From: Pseudomonas borbori
GTDB lineage: Bacteria > Pseudomonadota > Gammaproteobacteria > Pseudomonadales > Pseudomonadaceae
Length of the DNA: 64,000 nt
NCBI RefSeq assembly: GCF_900115555.1
Contig: NZ_FOWX01000023.1
Span: 1 to 64,000 of the forward strand
Reading direction: 5' to 3'
Shown here in pieces: positions 35,118 through 44,023 of the stretch; the stretch's first letter is position 1; each line of letters begins with the position of its first letter. The notes beneath the pieces are model-generated. The model was not told the origin of the DNA, did no database searches, and worked only from the letters and a program-made list of their open reading frames with translations. A program made the position numbers and the translations under genes.

Positions 35118-35257
35118 GAACCTGTTCAAAGGCTCGCGAGCTAGAGCCAGGCAAGGCGAAATCGGGCGAGGAAGCGGAGTTTACGACTGTAAATGAGCAT
35201 TCCGAGCCCGGTTTCAACGCAGCATGGCCGACGCGCAGCAGGCTTTGAGCGGGTTCT
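35118..35257. repeat. Quasi-palindromic mobile repeat between TetR and OYE genes
   Basis: Ends GAACCTGTTCAAAGG and CTTTGAGCGGGTTC are imperfect inverted copies. The centre TTTACGACTGTAAA is a small palindrome. It has no ORF, and its position just before the operator suggests insertion between the two genes. Confidence 0.65.
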
Positions 35258-35262
35258 TGAGT

Positions 35263-35276
35263 AGACGACCGGTCGT
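35263..35276. promoter_or_regulatory. Operator-like palindrome upstream of the OYE gene
   Basis: AGACGACCGGTCGT contains the perfect 12-bp palindrome ACGACCGGTCGT. It lies 21 bp before the ATG of the oxidoreductase and matches the motif before the TetR gene. Confidence 0.7.
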
Positions 35277-35297
35277 TTGGCCGGCAGAGGAACGACG

Positions 35298-36407
35298 ATG
35301 ACCGATCCGCTAAAAGCCTTGTTTCAACCCTTCAGCCTGGGCGCGCTGGAGCTGCCGACCCGGGTGGTGATGGCGCCCATGACCCGTTCCTTCTCGCCGG
35401 GCGGTGTGCCCAACAGCAAGGTCATCGAGTACTACCGTCGCCGCGCCGCCGGCGGCGTGGGCCTGATCGTCAGCGAAGGCACCACCGTCGGCCACAAGGC
35501 CGCCAACGGCTACCCCAATGTGCCGCGTTTCTACGGCGAAGACGCCCTGGCCGGCTGGCAGAAAGTGGTCGAAGCGGTGCACGCCGAAGGCGGCAAGATA
35601 GTCCCGCAACTGTGGCACGTGGGTAATGTACGCAAGCTCGGCACCGAGCCGGACGCCAGCGTGCCGGGCTATGGCCCGAGCGAGAAGCTCAAGGAAGGCA
35701 AGGTCGTGGTCCACGGCATGAGCAAAGACGATATCCAGGAGGTCATCGCCGCCTTCGCCCAGGCCGCCAAGGATGCCCAGCGCATCGGCATGGACGGCGT
35801 GGAGATCCACGGTGCCCATGGCTACCTGGTCGACCAGTTCTTCTGGGCCGGTAGCAACCAGCGCAGCGACGAATACGGTGGCGACCTGGCCCAGCGTTCG
35901 CGCTTTGCCATCGAACTGATCCAGGCGGTACGCGCCGCGGTCGGTCCGGATTTCCCGATCATCTTCCGCTTCTCGCAGTGGAAGCAGCAGGACTACAGCG
36001 CCCGTCTGGTGGAAACCCCGGAGGCGCTGGAAGCCTTCCTCAAGCCGCTCAGCGAGGCCGGTGTGGACATCTTCCATTGCTCGACCCGGCGTTTCTGGGA
36101 GCCGGAATTCGACGGTTCCGACCTCAACCTGGCCGGCTGGACGCGCAAGCTCACCGGCAAGCCGACCATCACCGTCGGTAGCGTGGGCCTCGATGGCGAG
36201 TTCCTGCAGTTCATGGTCAACACCGACAAGGTCGCCGAGCCGGCCAGCCTGGAGAACCTGCTGGAACGCCTGAACAAGCAGGAGTTCGACCTGGTCGCCG
36301 TGGGCCGCGCCCTGCTGGTCGACCCGGACTGGGCACTCAAGGTGCGCGACGGCCGCGAGGTGGACATCCTGCCGTTCAGCCGCAACGCCCTGACCACCTT
36401 GGTCTGA
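35298..36407 (+). CDS. Old Yellow Enzyme family NADH:flavin oxidoreductase
   Basis: 369 residues from the ATG at 35298; the first in-frame ATG, 7 codons earlier, overlaps the operator region and lacks a ribosome site. FMN/OYE features are visible: VVMAPMTRSF near residue 23, IVPQLWHVGN near 98, GVEIHGAHGYLVDQFF near 175 and the phosphate-binding VGRALLVDPDW near 335. It reduces activated alkenes, quinones or nitro compounds with NAD(P)H. Likely controlled by the upstream TetR protein through the palindrome beside its start. A terminator follows. Confidence 0.92.
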   Translation: MTDPLKALFQPFSLGALELPTRVVMAPMTRSFSPGGVPNSKVIEYYRRRAAGGVGLIVSEGTTVGHKAANGYPNVPRFYGEDALAGWQKVVEAVHAEGGKIVPQLWHVGNVRKLGTEPDASVPGYGPSEKLKEGKVVVHGMSKDDIQEVIAAFAQAAKDAQRIGMDGVEIHGAHGYLVDQFFWAGSNQRSDEYGGDLAQRSRFAIELIQAVRAAVGPDFPIIFRFSQWKQQDYSARLVETPEALEAFLKPLSEAGVDIFHCSTRRFWEPEFDGSDLNLAGWTRKLTGKPTITVGSVGLDGEFLQFMVNTDKVAEPASLENLLERLNKQEFDLVAVGRALLVDPDWALKVRDGREVDILPFSRNALTTLV

Positions 36408-36456
36408 TTGATTCACGCTTCAGGTGTGCGCCGCAAAACGGCGCATCATCCCCTCG

Positions 36457-36482
36457 GCCCCGGTATATCGGGGCTTTTTTTC
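36457..36482 (+). terminator. Intrinsic terminator after the OYE gene
   Basis: GCCCCG / CGGGGC stem with loop GTATAT followed by seven or more T. Confidence 0.85.
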
Positions 36483-36531
36483 GTCCGGGGATAGCCGGCG
36501 GCCGTCAGCGGCGGACAGCGCCGGCGGCGCC

Positions 36532-38619
36532 TCAGAAGCTGTAGTTGACGCCCAGGGTCAGGGTGCGGCCGGGTGCTGGCTGGCGGCCATTGGGGCTGGT
36601 GTCGATGCCGCGGAAGTAGTACTCACGGTCGAACAGGTTGCTGACCCCGGCGGAGGTGGTCAGCAGGCTGCCGTCGTCGAGCTTGAACTCGCGCTCGATG
36701 GCGGTGTTCCACAACCAGTAGGCCGGCAGCCGGCCGATCGAGGCGCTGGCGTTCTCCGCGCTGGTGTTGGCCGAGTCGGTGAAGGCGGTGCTGACGTAGA
36801 GACCGTCCAGGGTGTAGCTCCAGGCCTCGGCGAAACGGTAACGGCCGTCGACGGTGAAGTGATGCTTGGAGCTGAACGGCACCTCGTTGCCATTGTTGGC
36901 ACCGGTGCGAATCTCGGCCTCGAGGAAGGCATAGGTGGCGTGCAGGTCGAGCGTGGGCAGGGCCGCGGGGGTCCAGAACACTTCGCTCTCGATGCCCTGG
37001 TGACGGGTGCTGCCGAGGTTCCTGAAGGCGCCGTCGGAGAATTCGATCTGGTCATCGAAATCGATGCGGAAATAGCCGAGGTCGAAGCGCAGATTGTCTT
37101 GCGGGCTGTAGCGTACGCCGGTCTCGTAGTTCTGGGAGAGTTCCGCCTGGACCACGCCATCCCTGACGATCTGGAATACCTGCGGCACCCGCAGCGAGCG
37201 CTGGGCGTTGGCGTAGACGAACCATTCGTCGCTGGCCTGGTAGCCGATGCTCAGGCCGGGCAGCCACTCCTCGGAGACCTTGTCCTGCGGGTTCTGCTGC
37301 GCCCCGTTGACGCTGCCGCTGAATTCCATTTGGGCATGCTCGTAGCGCAGCCCGGGGGTGACGGTCAGGCGGCCGTCCGCCAGCTTGATCTCGTTGCTCA
37401 GGTAGACGGCCTGGCCTTCGGTATCGAACACCCAGTCGCGCACCACTCGGCTGGCGCCGGTACTCAGGTTCTGGTTGTTGACGTCGAAGTCGACGTTTTC
37501 CTTGACCAGGCGGGCGCCGAGCAGCCAGGTCTGGCTGACGCTGTCGCCGTCGATGCTCAGGCTCAGGCGCGGTTCGCTGCCCCAGACGCGGAAGTCGCGC
37601 GGCGCGTCCTGGAAGCTGGTCGGCGTGGCAGCCGGGTCGAAGGGCAGGCCGATCTGGAAGTCGCGGAAGCTGTTGTTGGCGAAGTTGGTCCAACTGAACT
37701 CCGCCGCATCGAACGGACCGATAGCGCCGAGGAACTGCTTGTAGGTGCCCCAGACGCGGTCGCTATCGCCCTCGAAACGGTCGAGGTTACGGGTAGACTG
37801 GCGTGGGTCGTCCTTGTAGTCGGCGACGCTGAGGGCGCCGGCCAGTTCGATGTCGGCTTTGTAGCGTTGCACGCCGAAGCTCAGGCTGCGCGCATCGTCG
37901 ATGTCCCACTGGCCGCGCAGGCGGTAGTTCTGCACCTCGCTGTCGGAGTGCTCGCGGCCGTACTCGCCGGTGATGGTGTTGAGGTCCAGTTGCAGGCCGA
38001 AGTTGTCGCTCAGATAGCCGCCGGTGCCGAGGTAGCTGTCCCACATGGCGCGACCGCCGGGCGCGAAGGTGGCCCGCTCCTGCAGGGTGGTTTCCCATGT
38101 CTGGGGGATCGGCCTGCTGATGAAGTTGATCACCCCACCGACGTTGTTCGGCCCGTACTGCACGGAGGCGCCGCCGCGCACCACGTCGATGCGGTCGACG
38201 GTGGCCAGGGTCTGCGGAAACAGCGACAGGCTGGTCTGGCCATAGGGCGCCAGCGACAGCGGGATGCCGTCGGCGAGCGCCTGGACCCGGCCGCTGCGGC
38301 TCTCGGTGAGGCCGCGCACGGAAATCTGCGGCAGGGCGCCGGTGCCGGTCTCGTCGAATATCTTGAAGCCGGGGACGCGCTGCAGGGCATCGTCGAGGCC
38401 GCGCACGCTGGCCTTGCTCAGCTCTTCGCTGTCGACCACGCTGCGGCTGCCGGGGTAGGTACGCACCTCTTCGTCGCTGGCGCTACCCAGCACGTCGCCC
38501 TTGATCACCATGGGGGCTAGGACTTTCTGGTGGCTGGCTTCTTCGGCGTGGGCGGCGTGGCTGATGGCCAGCGCCAGCAGGCTGAGCGGCAGAGCAAACA
38601 AACGAGCATGGTTATTCAT
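36532..38619 (-). CDS. TonB-dependent outer membrane receptor (FecA-like)
   Basis: 695 residues from the ATG at 38619, which begins a clear signal peptide (LFALPLSLLALAISHAAHAE). A plug domain follows (about 45-170) with the conserved RGGASVQYGPNNVGGVINF. A 22-strand barrel ends in GRTLTLGVNYSF with the terminal Phe needed for BAM insertion. The plug and early barrel resemble Fe(III)-dicitrate receptor FecA, but no N-terminal signalling domain is present, so it is not a sigma-surface-signalling type. Substrate probably a ferric chelate. An AT-rich, possibly Fur-regulated site lies upstream. Confidence 0.9.
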   Translation of the reverse strand: MNNHARLFALPLSLLALAISHAAHAEEASHQKVLAPMVIKGDVLGSASDEEVRTYPGSRSVVDSEELSKASVRGLDDALQRVPGFKIFDETGTGALPQISVRGLTESRSGRVQALADGIPLSLAPYGQTSLSLFPQTLATVDRIDVVRGGASVQYGPNNVGGVINFISRPIPQTWETTLQERATFAPGGRAMWDSYLGTGGYLSDNFGLQLDLNTITGEYGREHSDSEVQNYRLRGQWDIDDARSLSFGVQRYKADIELAGALSVADYKDDPRQSTRNLDRFEGDSDRVWGTYKQFLGAIGPFDAAEFSWTNFANNSFRDFQIGLPFDPAATPTSFQDAPRDFRVWGSEPRLSLSIDGDSVSQTWLLGARLVKENVDFDVNNQNLSTGASRVVRDWVFDTEGQAVYLSNEIKLADGRLTVTPGLRYEHAQMEFSGSVNGAQQNPQDKVSEEWLPGLSIGYQASDEWFVYANAQRSLRVPQVFQIVRDGVVQAELSQNYETGVRYSPQDNLRFDLGYFRIDFDDQIEFSDGAFRNLGSTRHQGIESEVFWTPAALPTLDLHATYAFLEAEIRTGANNGNEVPFSSKHHFTVDGRYRFAEAWSYTLDGLYVSTAFTDSANTSAENASASIGRLPAYWLWNTAIEREFKLDDGSLLTTSAGVSNLFDREYYFRGIDTSPNGRQPAPGRTLTLGVNYSF

Positions 38620-38729
38620 TAGCAGACTTCGTCCAAGTAGGGGGGGATGGGGGCGGTGCCGACGTGTCTTCAAGACGAGGGGGCAGCAGGTTGCGATCTG
38701 TGCGTACGCAGGCGAGAAGAGGCGCGGGA

Positions 38730-38752
38730 ATATTAATAAGATTTATTATTGA
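38730..38752 (-). promoter_or_regulatory. AT-rich site, possible Fur box/promoter of the TonB receptor
   Basis: TATTAATAAGATTTATTATT stands out in GC-rich surroundings about 110 bp before the receptor start. It shows partial inverted symmetry around AAGATTT, but matches the Fur consensus only loosely. Confidence 0.35.
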
Positions 38753-38878
38753 ATGCTAGTGAATGTATTTTGCGCATGCGAATCTGGCGCGCCAGAGCCA
38801 GGCGAGCAAGGGGGGGCCTGGCGCTGCCGGGGCTGGGCGGGTCGTGGCGGGGTGCTGGCGAGCAGCTGCGCCGGGCGC

Positions 38879-40057
38879 CTAAGGTACGGTGCGTCCGGCG
38901 GGCAGAGCGAGCGCTGGCGTCAGGGCGCTGTGCAGGTGCTGCTCGAACAGCTCGACTATGGCCTCCCAGCCCTGGCGCGAGGCGTGCTGCCTGGCGTTCA
39001 GGCGCACCCGGCGCAGGCTTTCCGGCTCTTCCAGCAGCCAGCCGGCGGCTTCGATAAAACCTTGCTCATCTTCGGCCACGGCCAGGGCGCCGTTATGGCC
39101 GTGGCGGATATGCTGCGCCGCCGCTGCCTGGTCGTATGCCACCACGCCGAGGCCCGAGGCCAGGGCTTCGAGCACCACATTGCCGAAGGTTTCCGAGAGG
39201 CTGGGAAACAGGAACAGATCCCCCGAGGCATAGTGCGCGGCCAACGCTTCGCCGCGCTGCAGGCCGCAGAACAGGGCGTCCGGCAACTGCTGTTGCAGAC
39301 TGGCGCGTTGCGGCCCGTCGCCGACCATGATCAGTTTCAGGCGTTGCTGCGGGTGGGCCTGTTGCAGGGTGCGGAAGCTCCTTACCAAGAGCGCCAGGTT
39401 CTTCTCCGCCGCCAGGCGGCCGACATGCAGCACGGCGATCGTCTCATCGTCCAGGCCCCAGGCTCTGCGCAGGTCGCCCGAGCGTTTGCCGGGATGAAAC
39501 AGCTGGCTGTCGACGCCGCGGGCGAGCAGTTCCAGGCGTTCGAAGCCGCGGCGTTGCAGCTCGATCTGCTGGCTGGCACTGGGCACCAGGGTCATGCGCG
39601 AACGGTTGTGGAACCAGCGCAGGTAGTTGGTCAGGGCGCGGGTCAGCAGGCCTATGCCGTAATGCCCGGTGTACTGCTGGAAGTTGCTGTGAAAGCCGCT
39701 GACCACCGGGATCTGCAAGCGCCGCGCGGCACGCAGGGCGGACAGGCCGAGCGGGCCTTCGGTGGCGATATAGAGCACGTCCGGGCGCTGCCGTTGCCAG
39801 TGGCGCAGCAACTTGTGCAGGGACGACTGGCCCCACTGCAAGCCGGGATAGCCGGGCAGCGGCCAGCCGCGGGTCAGCAGCAGTTGCTCGTCGCTTTTGC
39901 GGCCGTCATCGCCGCCCTGCCGCGGGCGCACCAGTTGCAGGCGATGGCCGCGGGCGCGCAAGCCATCGACCAGGCGGCCGAGGGTATTGGCCACGCCGTT
40001 GATTTCCGGCGGGAAGGTTTCGGTGATCAGGGCGATAGCGAGCGGTGGTCTGTCCAT
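38879..40057 (-). CDS. GT4-family glycosyltransferase
   Basis: About 392 residues from the ATG at 40057; an in-frame ATG 8 codons earlier (40081) is an equal alternative, as neither has a clear ribosome site. The N-terminal IALITETFPPEINGVANTL is characteristic of GT-B glycosyltransferases of the GT4/PimB-like group. The C-terminal half has VGRLAAEKNLALLV and the donor-site PSLSETFGNVVLEALASG. It transfers a sugar from a nucleotide donor, possibly to a glycolipid; the acceptor is unknown. It is 20-odd bases downstream of cysZ on the same strand. Confidence 0.88.
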   Translation of the reverse strand: MDRPPLAIALITETFPPEINGVANTLGRLVDGLRARGHRLQLVRPRQGGDDGRKSDEQLLLTRGWPLPGYPGLQWGQSSLHKLLRHWQRQRPDVLYIATEGPLGLSALRAARRLQIPVVSGFHSNFQQYTGHYGIGLLTRALTNYLRWFHNRSRMTLVPSASQQIELQRRGFERLELLARGVDSQLFHPGKRSGDLRRAWGLDDETIAVLHVGRLAAEKNLALLVRSFRTLQQAHPQQRLKLIMVGDGPQRASLQQQLPDALFCGLQRGEALAAHYASGDLFLFPSLSETFGNVVLEALASGLGVVAYDQAAAAQHIRHGHNGALAVAEDEQGFIEAAGWLLEEPESLRRVRLNARQHASRQGWEAIVELFEQHLHSALTPALALPAGRTVP

Positions 40058-40105
40058 GACGGCAGTGTCGGCTGCCGTCATGTAGCGAAGGTGACGGCCT
40101 CGTGG

Positions 40106-40852
40106 CTATTTTGTGACAGCCCCGGCTTCGCGCTCGCGCACCCAGAACAGCGTGGCGCCGGCCACTGCTGCCGGCATCATCAGGACGTTCAGCCCCGGGA
40201 CCAGCAGCGCGGCGTAGGTGATGCCGCCGAAACCCAGACTCTGCCAGCGTTTCTCCCGGAGCCAGGCGAGCATGTCCTGCCAGCTCAGCTTGTTGTTGTC
40301 CGCCGGGTAGTCGATGTACTGGATGGCCATCATCCACACGCCGAACAGCAGCCACAGCGGCGCGGCGATCAGGTTGAGCACCGGGATGAAGGTGAGGATC
40401 AGCAGGCCGATGGCGCGCGGCAGGAAGTAGCCCAGCTTGCGCGCCTCGCGGCCCAGGGTGCGCGGCACCATGGCCGCCAGCTCGGCCCAGCTGAACGGCG
40501 GGAAATTGTCTTCGCCGCGCACCACCACCTCGACCTTCTCGGCGAGAAAACCGTTGAACGGTGCGGCGATGATGTTGGCCAGCATGGTGAAACTGAAGAA
40601 CACCATCAGCAACACCAGCACCACGAACAGCGGCCAGAGGATGTATTCGAGAAAGCTCAGCCAGTTGGGCAGGCTCGGCATGAAGGCATCGACCCAGCCG
40701 CCGAACTGCTGCACGGCGAAGCCGACCAGGGCGACGAAGAGGATCAGGTTGATCGTCAATGGCAGCAGGACGAACAGGCGCAAAGCGGGGCTCAGTACCA
40801 GTTTCAGGCCTTCGCCGAGGTATTGCGGGCCGGATAGCACAGGAGCAGGCAT
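40106..40852 (-). CDS. cysZ: Sulfate transporter CysZ
   Basis: 248 residues with four or more hydrophobic helices. The start SGPQYLGEGLKLVLSPALR and the internal NIIAAPFNGFLAEKVE are typical of CysZ. It imports sulfate across the inner membrane for cysteine synthesis. The gene precedes the glycosyltransferase on the minus strand and is divergent from trxB, with a 263 bp gap to the trxB start. It could feed sulfate to the PAPS-using cluster at the left end, but nothing links them directly. Confidence 0.92.
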   Translation of the reverse strand: MPAPVLSGPQYLGEGLKLVLSPALRLFVLLPLTINLILFVALVGFAVQQFGGWVDAFMPSLPNWLSFLEYILWPLFVVLVLLMVFFSFTMLANIIAAPFNGFLAEKVEVVVRGEDNFPPFSWAELAAMVPRTLGREARKLGYFLPRAIGLLILTFIPVLNLIAAPLWLLFGVWMMAIQYIDYPADNNKLSWQDMLAWLREKRWQSLGFGGITYAALLVPGLNVLMMPAAVAGATLFWVREREAGAVTK

Positions 40853-41115
40853 GGGGTTCTCCGCGAGGTGAAAGTCGCGCCGACCTTACCGACTTTGTGC
40901 GGCTGGGGAAAGTCCGCCACTGGCCATCGGGGTGTCATAGGGATTGGCTATGCACGGAATTGGCAAAGGGTATTTCCTTGATGGCCGGCTCCTGCGTAGC
41001 CTGCGCAGCAGTTCAATGATTGATCAAGTTTTGGGGGCTGGCTGCCCAGGGCACTGTTGAAGTGCTTGGCCAGCCTTCTTTTATTCGCCGGCTCAGCGCC
41101 TGGCAGGAGTCTCTT

Positions 41116-42060
41116 ATGTCTGCAATACGTCATGCCCGGGTGATCATCCTCGGTTCCGGCCCGGCCGGTTACAGCGCCGCCGTGTATGCCGCGCGGGCCA
41201 ATCTCAAGCCGTTGCTGATCACCGGCATGCAGGCTGGCGGCCAGTTGACCACCACCACCGAGGTCGGCAACTGGCCGGGCGATGTCCATGGCCTGACCGG
41301 TCCGGCGCTGATGCAGCGCATGCAGGAACATGCCGAGCGTTTCGAGACCGAGATCGTCTACGACCATATCAATGCCGTGGACCTGGCCGGCAAGCCCTTC
41401 ACCCTGGTCGGTGACAGCGCCAGCTACAGCTGCGATGCATTGATCATCGCCACCGGCGCCAGCGCCCGTTACCTCGGCCTGCCGAGCGAGGAGGCGTTCA
41501 TGGGCAAGGGCGTTTCGGCGTGCGCCACCTGCGATGGTTTCTTCTACCGCAACCGTGACGTCGCGGTGGTCGGCGGCGGCAATACCGCGGTGGAGGAGGC
41601 GCTGTACCTGGCCAATATCGCCAGCCAGGTGACCCTGGTGCACCGCCGCGAGACTTTCCGCGCCGAGAAGATCCTGCAGGACAAGCTGCAGGCGCGGGTC
41701 GCCGAAGGCAAGATCGTGCTCAAGCTCAACGCCGAGGTCGACGAGGTGCTGGGCGACGCCATGGGCGTCACCGGCGTGCGCCTGAAAAACAACGACGGCA
41801 GCAGCGACCAGTTGCAGGTCGATGGCCTGTTCGTCGCCATCGGCCACACGCCCAACACTGCATTGTTCGACGGCCAACTGGCGCTGAAGGACGGTTACCT
41901 GCTGGTCAACGGCGGCCGCGACGGCAATGCCACCGCCACCAGCGTGGCGGGCGTGTTCGCTGCCGGCGACGTCGCCGACCATGTCTACCGCCAGGCGATC
42001 ACCTCGGCCGGTGCCGGCTGCATGGCGGCTCTGGATGTGGAGCGTTTCCTCGACGCCTAG
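41116..42060 (+). CDS. trxB: Thioredoxin reductase
   Basis: 314 residues from the ATG at 41116, chosen because CAGGAG lies just upstream and the preceding 32 codons do not match the family. The FAD site GSGPAGYSAAVYAARA near residue 12, the redox-active CATC (in SACATCDGFF, about 137-140), the NADPH site VGGGNTAVEEALYL near 155 and the FAAGDV end are all intact. It reduces thioredoxin with NADPH in the cytoplasm. Confidence 0.95.
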   Translation: MSAIRHARVIILGSGPAGYSAAVYAARANLKPLLITGMQAGGQLTTTTEVGNWPGDVHGLTGPALMQRMQEHAERFETEIVYDHINAVDLAGKPFTLVGDSASYSCDALIIATGASARYLGLPSEEAFMGKGVSACATCDGFFYRNRDVAVVGGGNTAVEEALYLANIASQVTLVHRRETFRAEKILQDKLQARVAEGKIVLKLNAEVDEVLGDAMGVTGVRLKNNDGSSDQLQVDGLFVAIGHTPNTALFDGQLALKDGYLLVNGGRDGNATATSVAGVFAAGDVADHVYRQAITSAGAGCMAALDVERFLDA

Positions 42061-42188
42061 TGTCACGACAGGGTTCGAATGTCGCAAACCTGTAGGAGCA
42101 CGCCATGCGTGCGAATCGCCGGCATGGCCGGCTCCTACAACTCGATGGCTAACGGCGTCCACGACAAATGATCTGTGACGCGACACTA
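42058..42188. repeat. Repeat element with terminal TAGTGTC/GACACTA and an inner REP
   Basis: TAGTGTC (overlapping the trxB stop) and GACACTA at 42182-42188 are inverted. Inside, TGTAGGAGC..GCCATG and CATGGCCGGCTCCTACA (42091-42139) form a REP of the GTAGGAGC family also seen at 49499. A half copy of the GTAGCCCGGA repeat lies just to the right. Confidence 0.6.
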
Positions 42189-42265
42189 GGGACGGCCAGA
42201 GTGCGGCAGAAACCGTAGCCCGGAGGAAATCCGGTAGCTACCAACCACTCCTGCCCCTTGCTTGC

Positions 42266-42607
42266 TCAGGCCTTGCGCTTGAGCGGTTGCTGGTCGAAGC
42301 GCACGCCGGCCAGGCCGGTGGCCATCAGGGCGCGGATGTTGCCGTGGTCGTTGCCGTCCGGGTTGGCCAGCACGCTGCGGTAGTGTTCGCCGAAGCAGCG
42401 CAGGGTTTCTTCCAGGCTCAGGCCTTCGAGCAGGGCCAGGCCGAGGGTCTTGCAGGAGCCTTCATTCTGCCCGGCGGGATTCTCTACCGGGCCATTGCTG
42501 AAGGCGCTCGGCTGGTAGTCATAGTGCTCGGCGATAAAGGCCAGGGTCTCGGCAAAGGCGAACTCGTCACCATGCAGGCGGGCGCGGAAGTCGTTCAGGG
42601 CGCTCAT
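42266..42607 (-). CDS. HopJ family protein
   Basis: 113 residues from the ATG at 42607, which overlaps the stop of the upstream gene (ATGA). ALNDFRARLHGDEFAFAETL at the start and NEGSCKTLGLALLEGLSLEE in the middle match the small HopJ family. The family is named after a Pseudomonas type III effector but is widespread in non-pathogens, so an effector role is doubtful. It is translationally coupled to the DUF1244 gene. Function unknown. Confidence 0.8.
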   Translation of the reverse strand: MSALNDFRARLHGDEFAFAETLAFIAEHYDYQPSAFSNGPVENPAGQNEGSCKTLGLALLEGLSLEETLRCFGEHYRSVLANPDGNDHGNIRALMATGLAGVRFDQQPLKRKA

Positions 42608-42909
42608 GCCGCGGGGCCTTTGTCGCTGGCCTTGGTGAACGCGGCCTGCTGCTCGGCGCTGGCCTCTTTCTGGTATTTGCTTTTCCACTCGCTGTACGGC
42701 ATGCCGTAGATTTCTTCGCGCGCCTGGTCCGCGGTGAGCGCAATGCCGATGTCATCGGCCGCAGCCTTGTACCATTTGGACAGGCAATTACGGCAGAAGC
42801 CGGTGAGGTTCATCATGTCGATGTTCTGCACATCGGGGCGGCTGCGCAGGTGTTGCAGCAGGCTGCGGAAGGCAGCTGCTTCGAGTTCCAGGCGTTCTTG
42901 ATCGGTCAT
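42604..42909 (-). CDS. DUF1244 family protein
   Basis: 101 residues. The sequence EAAAFRSLLQHLRSRPDVQN followed by MNLTGFCRNCLSKWYKAA is typical of the small DUF1244 family, with two conserved Cys in FCRNC that may bind a metal. Function is unknown. It is the first gene of a two-gene unit with the HopJ gene (4 bp overlap). Confidence 0.82.
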   Translation of the reverse strand: MTDQERLELEAAAFRSLLQHLRSRPDVQNIDMMNLTGFCRNCLSKWYKAAADDIGIALTADQAREEIYGMPYSEWKSKYQKEASAEQQAAFTKASDKGPAA

Positions 42910-43065
42910 GGTGATGTTCTCGGAGGCGGGCTGGGCCTCTGTCGGACGCGCTGGGCGACTCCGACAGACTGGCAGGCTAGGCTGGCGAGGATGATAAAAG
43001 CCCCGCCGGCTTGCGGCAATGCTTGGGCGGCTCGTTGGTCGGGCCTTTGCAGGGTTGGCCGCGGT

Positions 43066-43437
43066 TCAGCGGTGGCCGGCCAGGGTGATCGACACCGACT
43101 CGGCGAAGCGCAGGGCGTGGGGTTTGTCCACTTCCACTTCGGCGTAACGCACGGCCGCCTGCTGCATCACCAGATCGAGGATTTCCTGGGTCAGGCGTTC
43201 GAGCAGGGCGAAGCGGTTGCCTTCGACGTGCTGGATGATCGCCTTGGTGATGGTGCGGTAGTTCAGCGCGTGATCAATATCGTTTCCCTCCACCGCCTCG
43301 TTGGCCGGGTAGAGGATGGTCAGATTGATCAGCACGTCCTGCTTGTTGTTGATCTCTTCTTCCTTGATGCCGATGAAGGTTCGCAGGCGCAGATCCTTGA
43401 CCCGAATTCGCGCCATTCCAGGTTCCAGTCGTGGCAT
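43066..43437 (-). CDS. folX: Dihydroneopterin triphosphate 2'-epimerase / aldolase family (FolX)
   Basis: 123 residues of the FolB/FolX fold. RVKDLRLRTFIGIKEEEINN at the N-terminus and the pterin-site Glu in the C-terminal AEVEVDKPHALRFAESV are visible. The neighbourhood (folE upstream, then folM) indicates the epimerase FolX of the monapterin branch rather than the folate aldolase. Its ATG overlaps the folE stop by one base, so folM-folE-folX are cotranscribed. Confidence 0.85.
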   Translation of the reverse strand: MPRLEPGMARIRVKDLRLRTFIGIKEEEINNKQDVLINLTILYPANEAVEGNDIDHALNYRTITKAIIQHVEGNRFALLERLTQEILDLVMQQAAVRYAEVEVDKPHALRFAESVSITLAGHR

Positions 43438-44000
43438 TACTGGTTGCTCCGTCCGATCAGTTGCAGAAATTCATGGCGAGTGTTGTATGACTCGCGGAAG
43501 GCGCCGAGCATCACCGAGGTGGTCATCACCGAGTTCTGCTTCTCGACCCCGCGCATCATCATGCACATGTGCTTGGCCTCGATCACCACGGCGACACCGG
43601 CGGCGCTGGTCACCTGTTGCACGGCCTCGGCGATCTGCCGGGTGAGGTTTTCCTGGATTTGCAGGCGGCGGGCGTACATGTCGACGATTCGTGCCACCTT
43701 CGACAGCCCCAGCACCTTGCCGGTGGGGATGTAGGCCACATGGGCCTTGCCGATAAAGGGCAGCAGATGGTGTTCGCACAGCGAATAGAGTTCGACGTCC
43801 TTGACGATGACCATTTCGTCATTGTCGGAGGCGAACAGTGCGCCGTTGACCACTTCTTCCAGGCTTTTCTGGTAGCCATTACACAGGTATTGCATGGCCT
43901 TGGCCGCGCGTTTCGGCGTGTCCAGCAGACCTTCGCGGTCGGGGTCTTCACCTACGCCCAGGAGGATGTCGCGGTAGTGATCAGGCAATTGTTGGTTCAT
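43437..44000 (-). CDS. folE: GTP cyclohydrolase I
   Basis: 187 residues from the ATG at 44000; translation further upstream only reads antisense to folM. The signatures SLCEHHLLPFIGKAHVAYIP (zinc ligands Cys and His) and a late EAKHMCMMMRGV (second Cys) are intact. It converts GTP to dihydroneopterin triphosphate, the first step to folate, monapterin and related pterins. Located between folM (23 bp upstream) and folX (1 bp overlap). Confidence 0.95.
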   Translation of the reverse strand: MNQQLPDHYRDILLGVGEDPDREGLLDTPKRAAKAMQYLCNGYQKSLEEVVNGALFASDNDEMVIVKDVELYSLCEHHLLPFIGKAHVAYIPTGKVLGLSKVARIVDMYARRLQIQENLTRQIAEAVQQVTSAAGVAVVIEAKHMCMMMRGVEKQNSVMTTSVMLGAFRESYNTRHEFLQLIGRSNQ

Positions 44001-44023
44001 GGGTGCAGTCCTCGAGGCGCGCC

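Noticed and set aside
36424..38520. Long plus-strand ORF of about 700 codons opposite the TonB receptor
   Set aside because: It is the antisense shadow of a clear TonB-dependent receptor in GC-rich DNA; its composition (Val/Ala/Gly/Glu-rich without motifs) is typical of such shadows.
42266..42607. HopJ protein considered as a type III secreted virulence effector
   Set aside because: No type III secretion genes or hrp-type promoter nearby; the family is widespread in non-pathogens.
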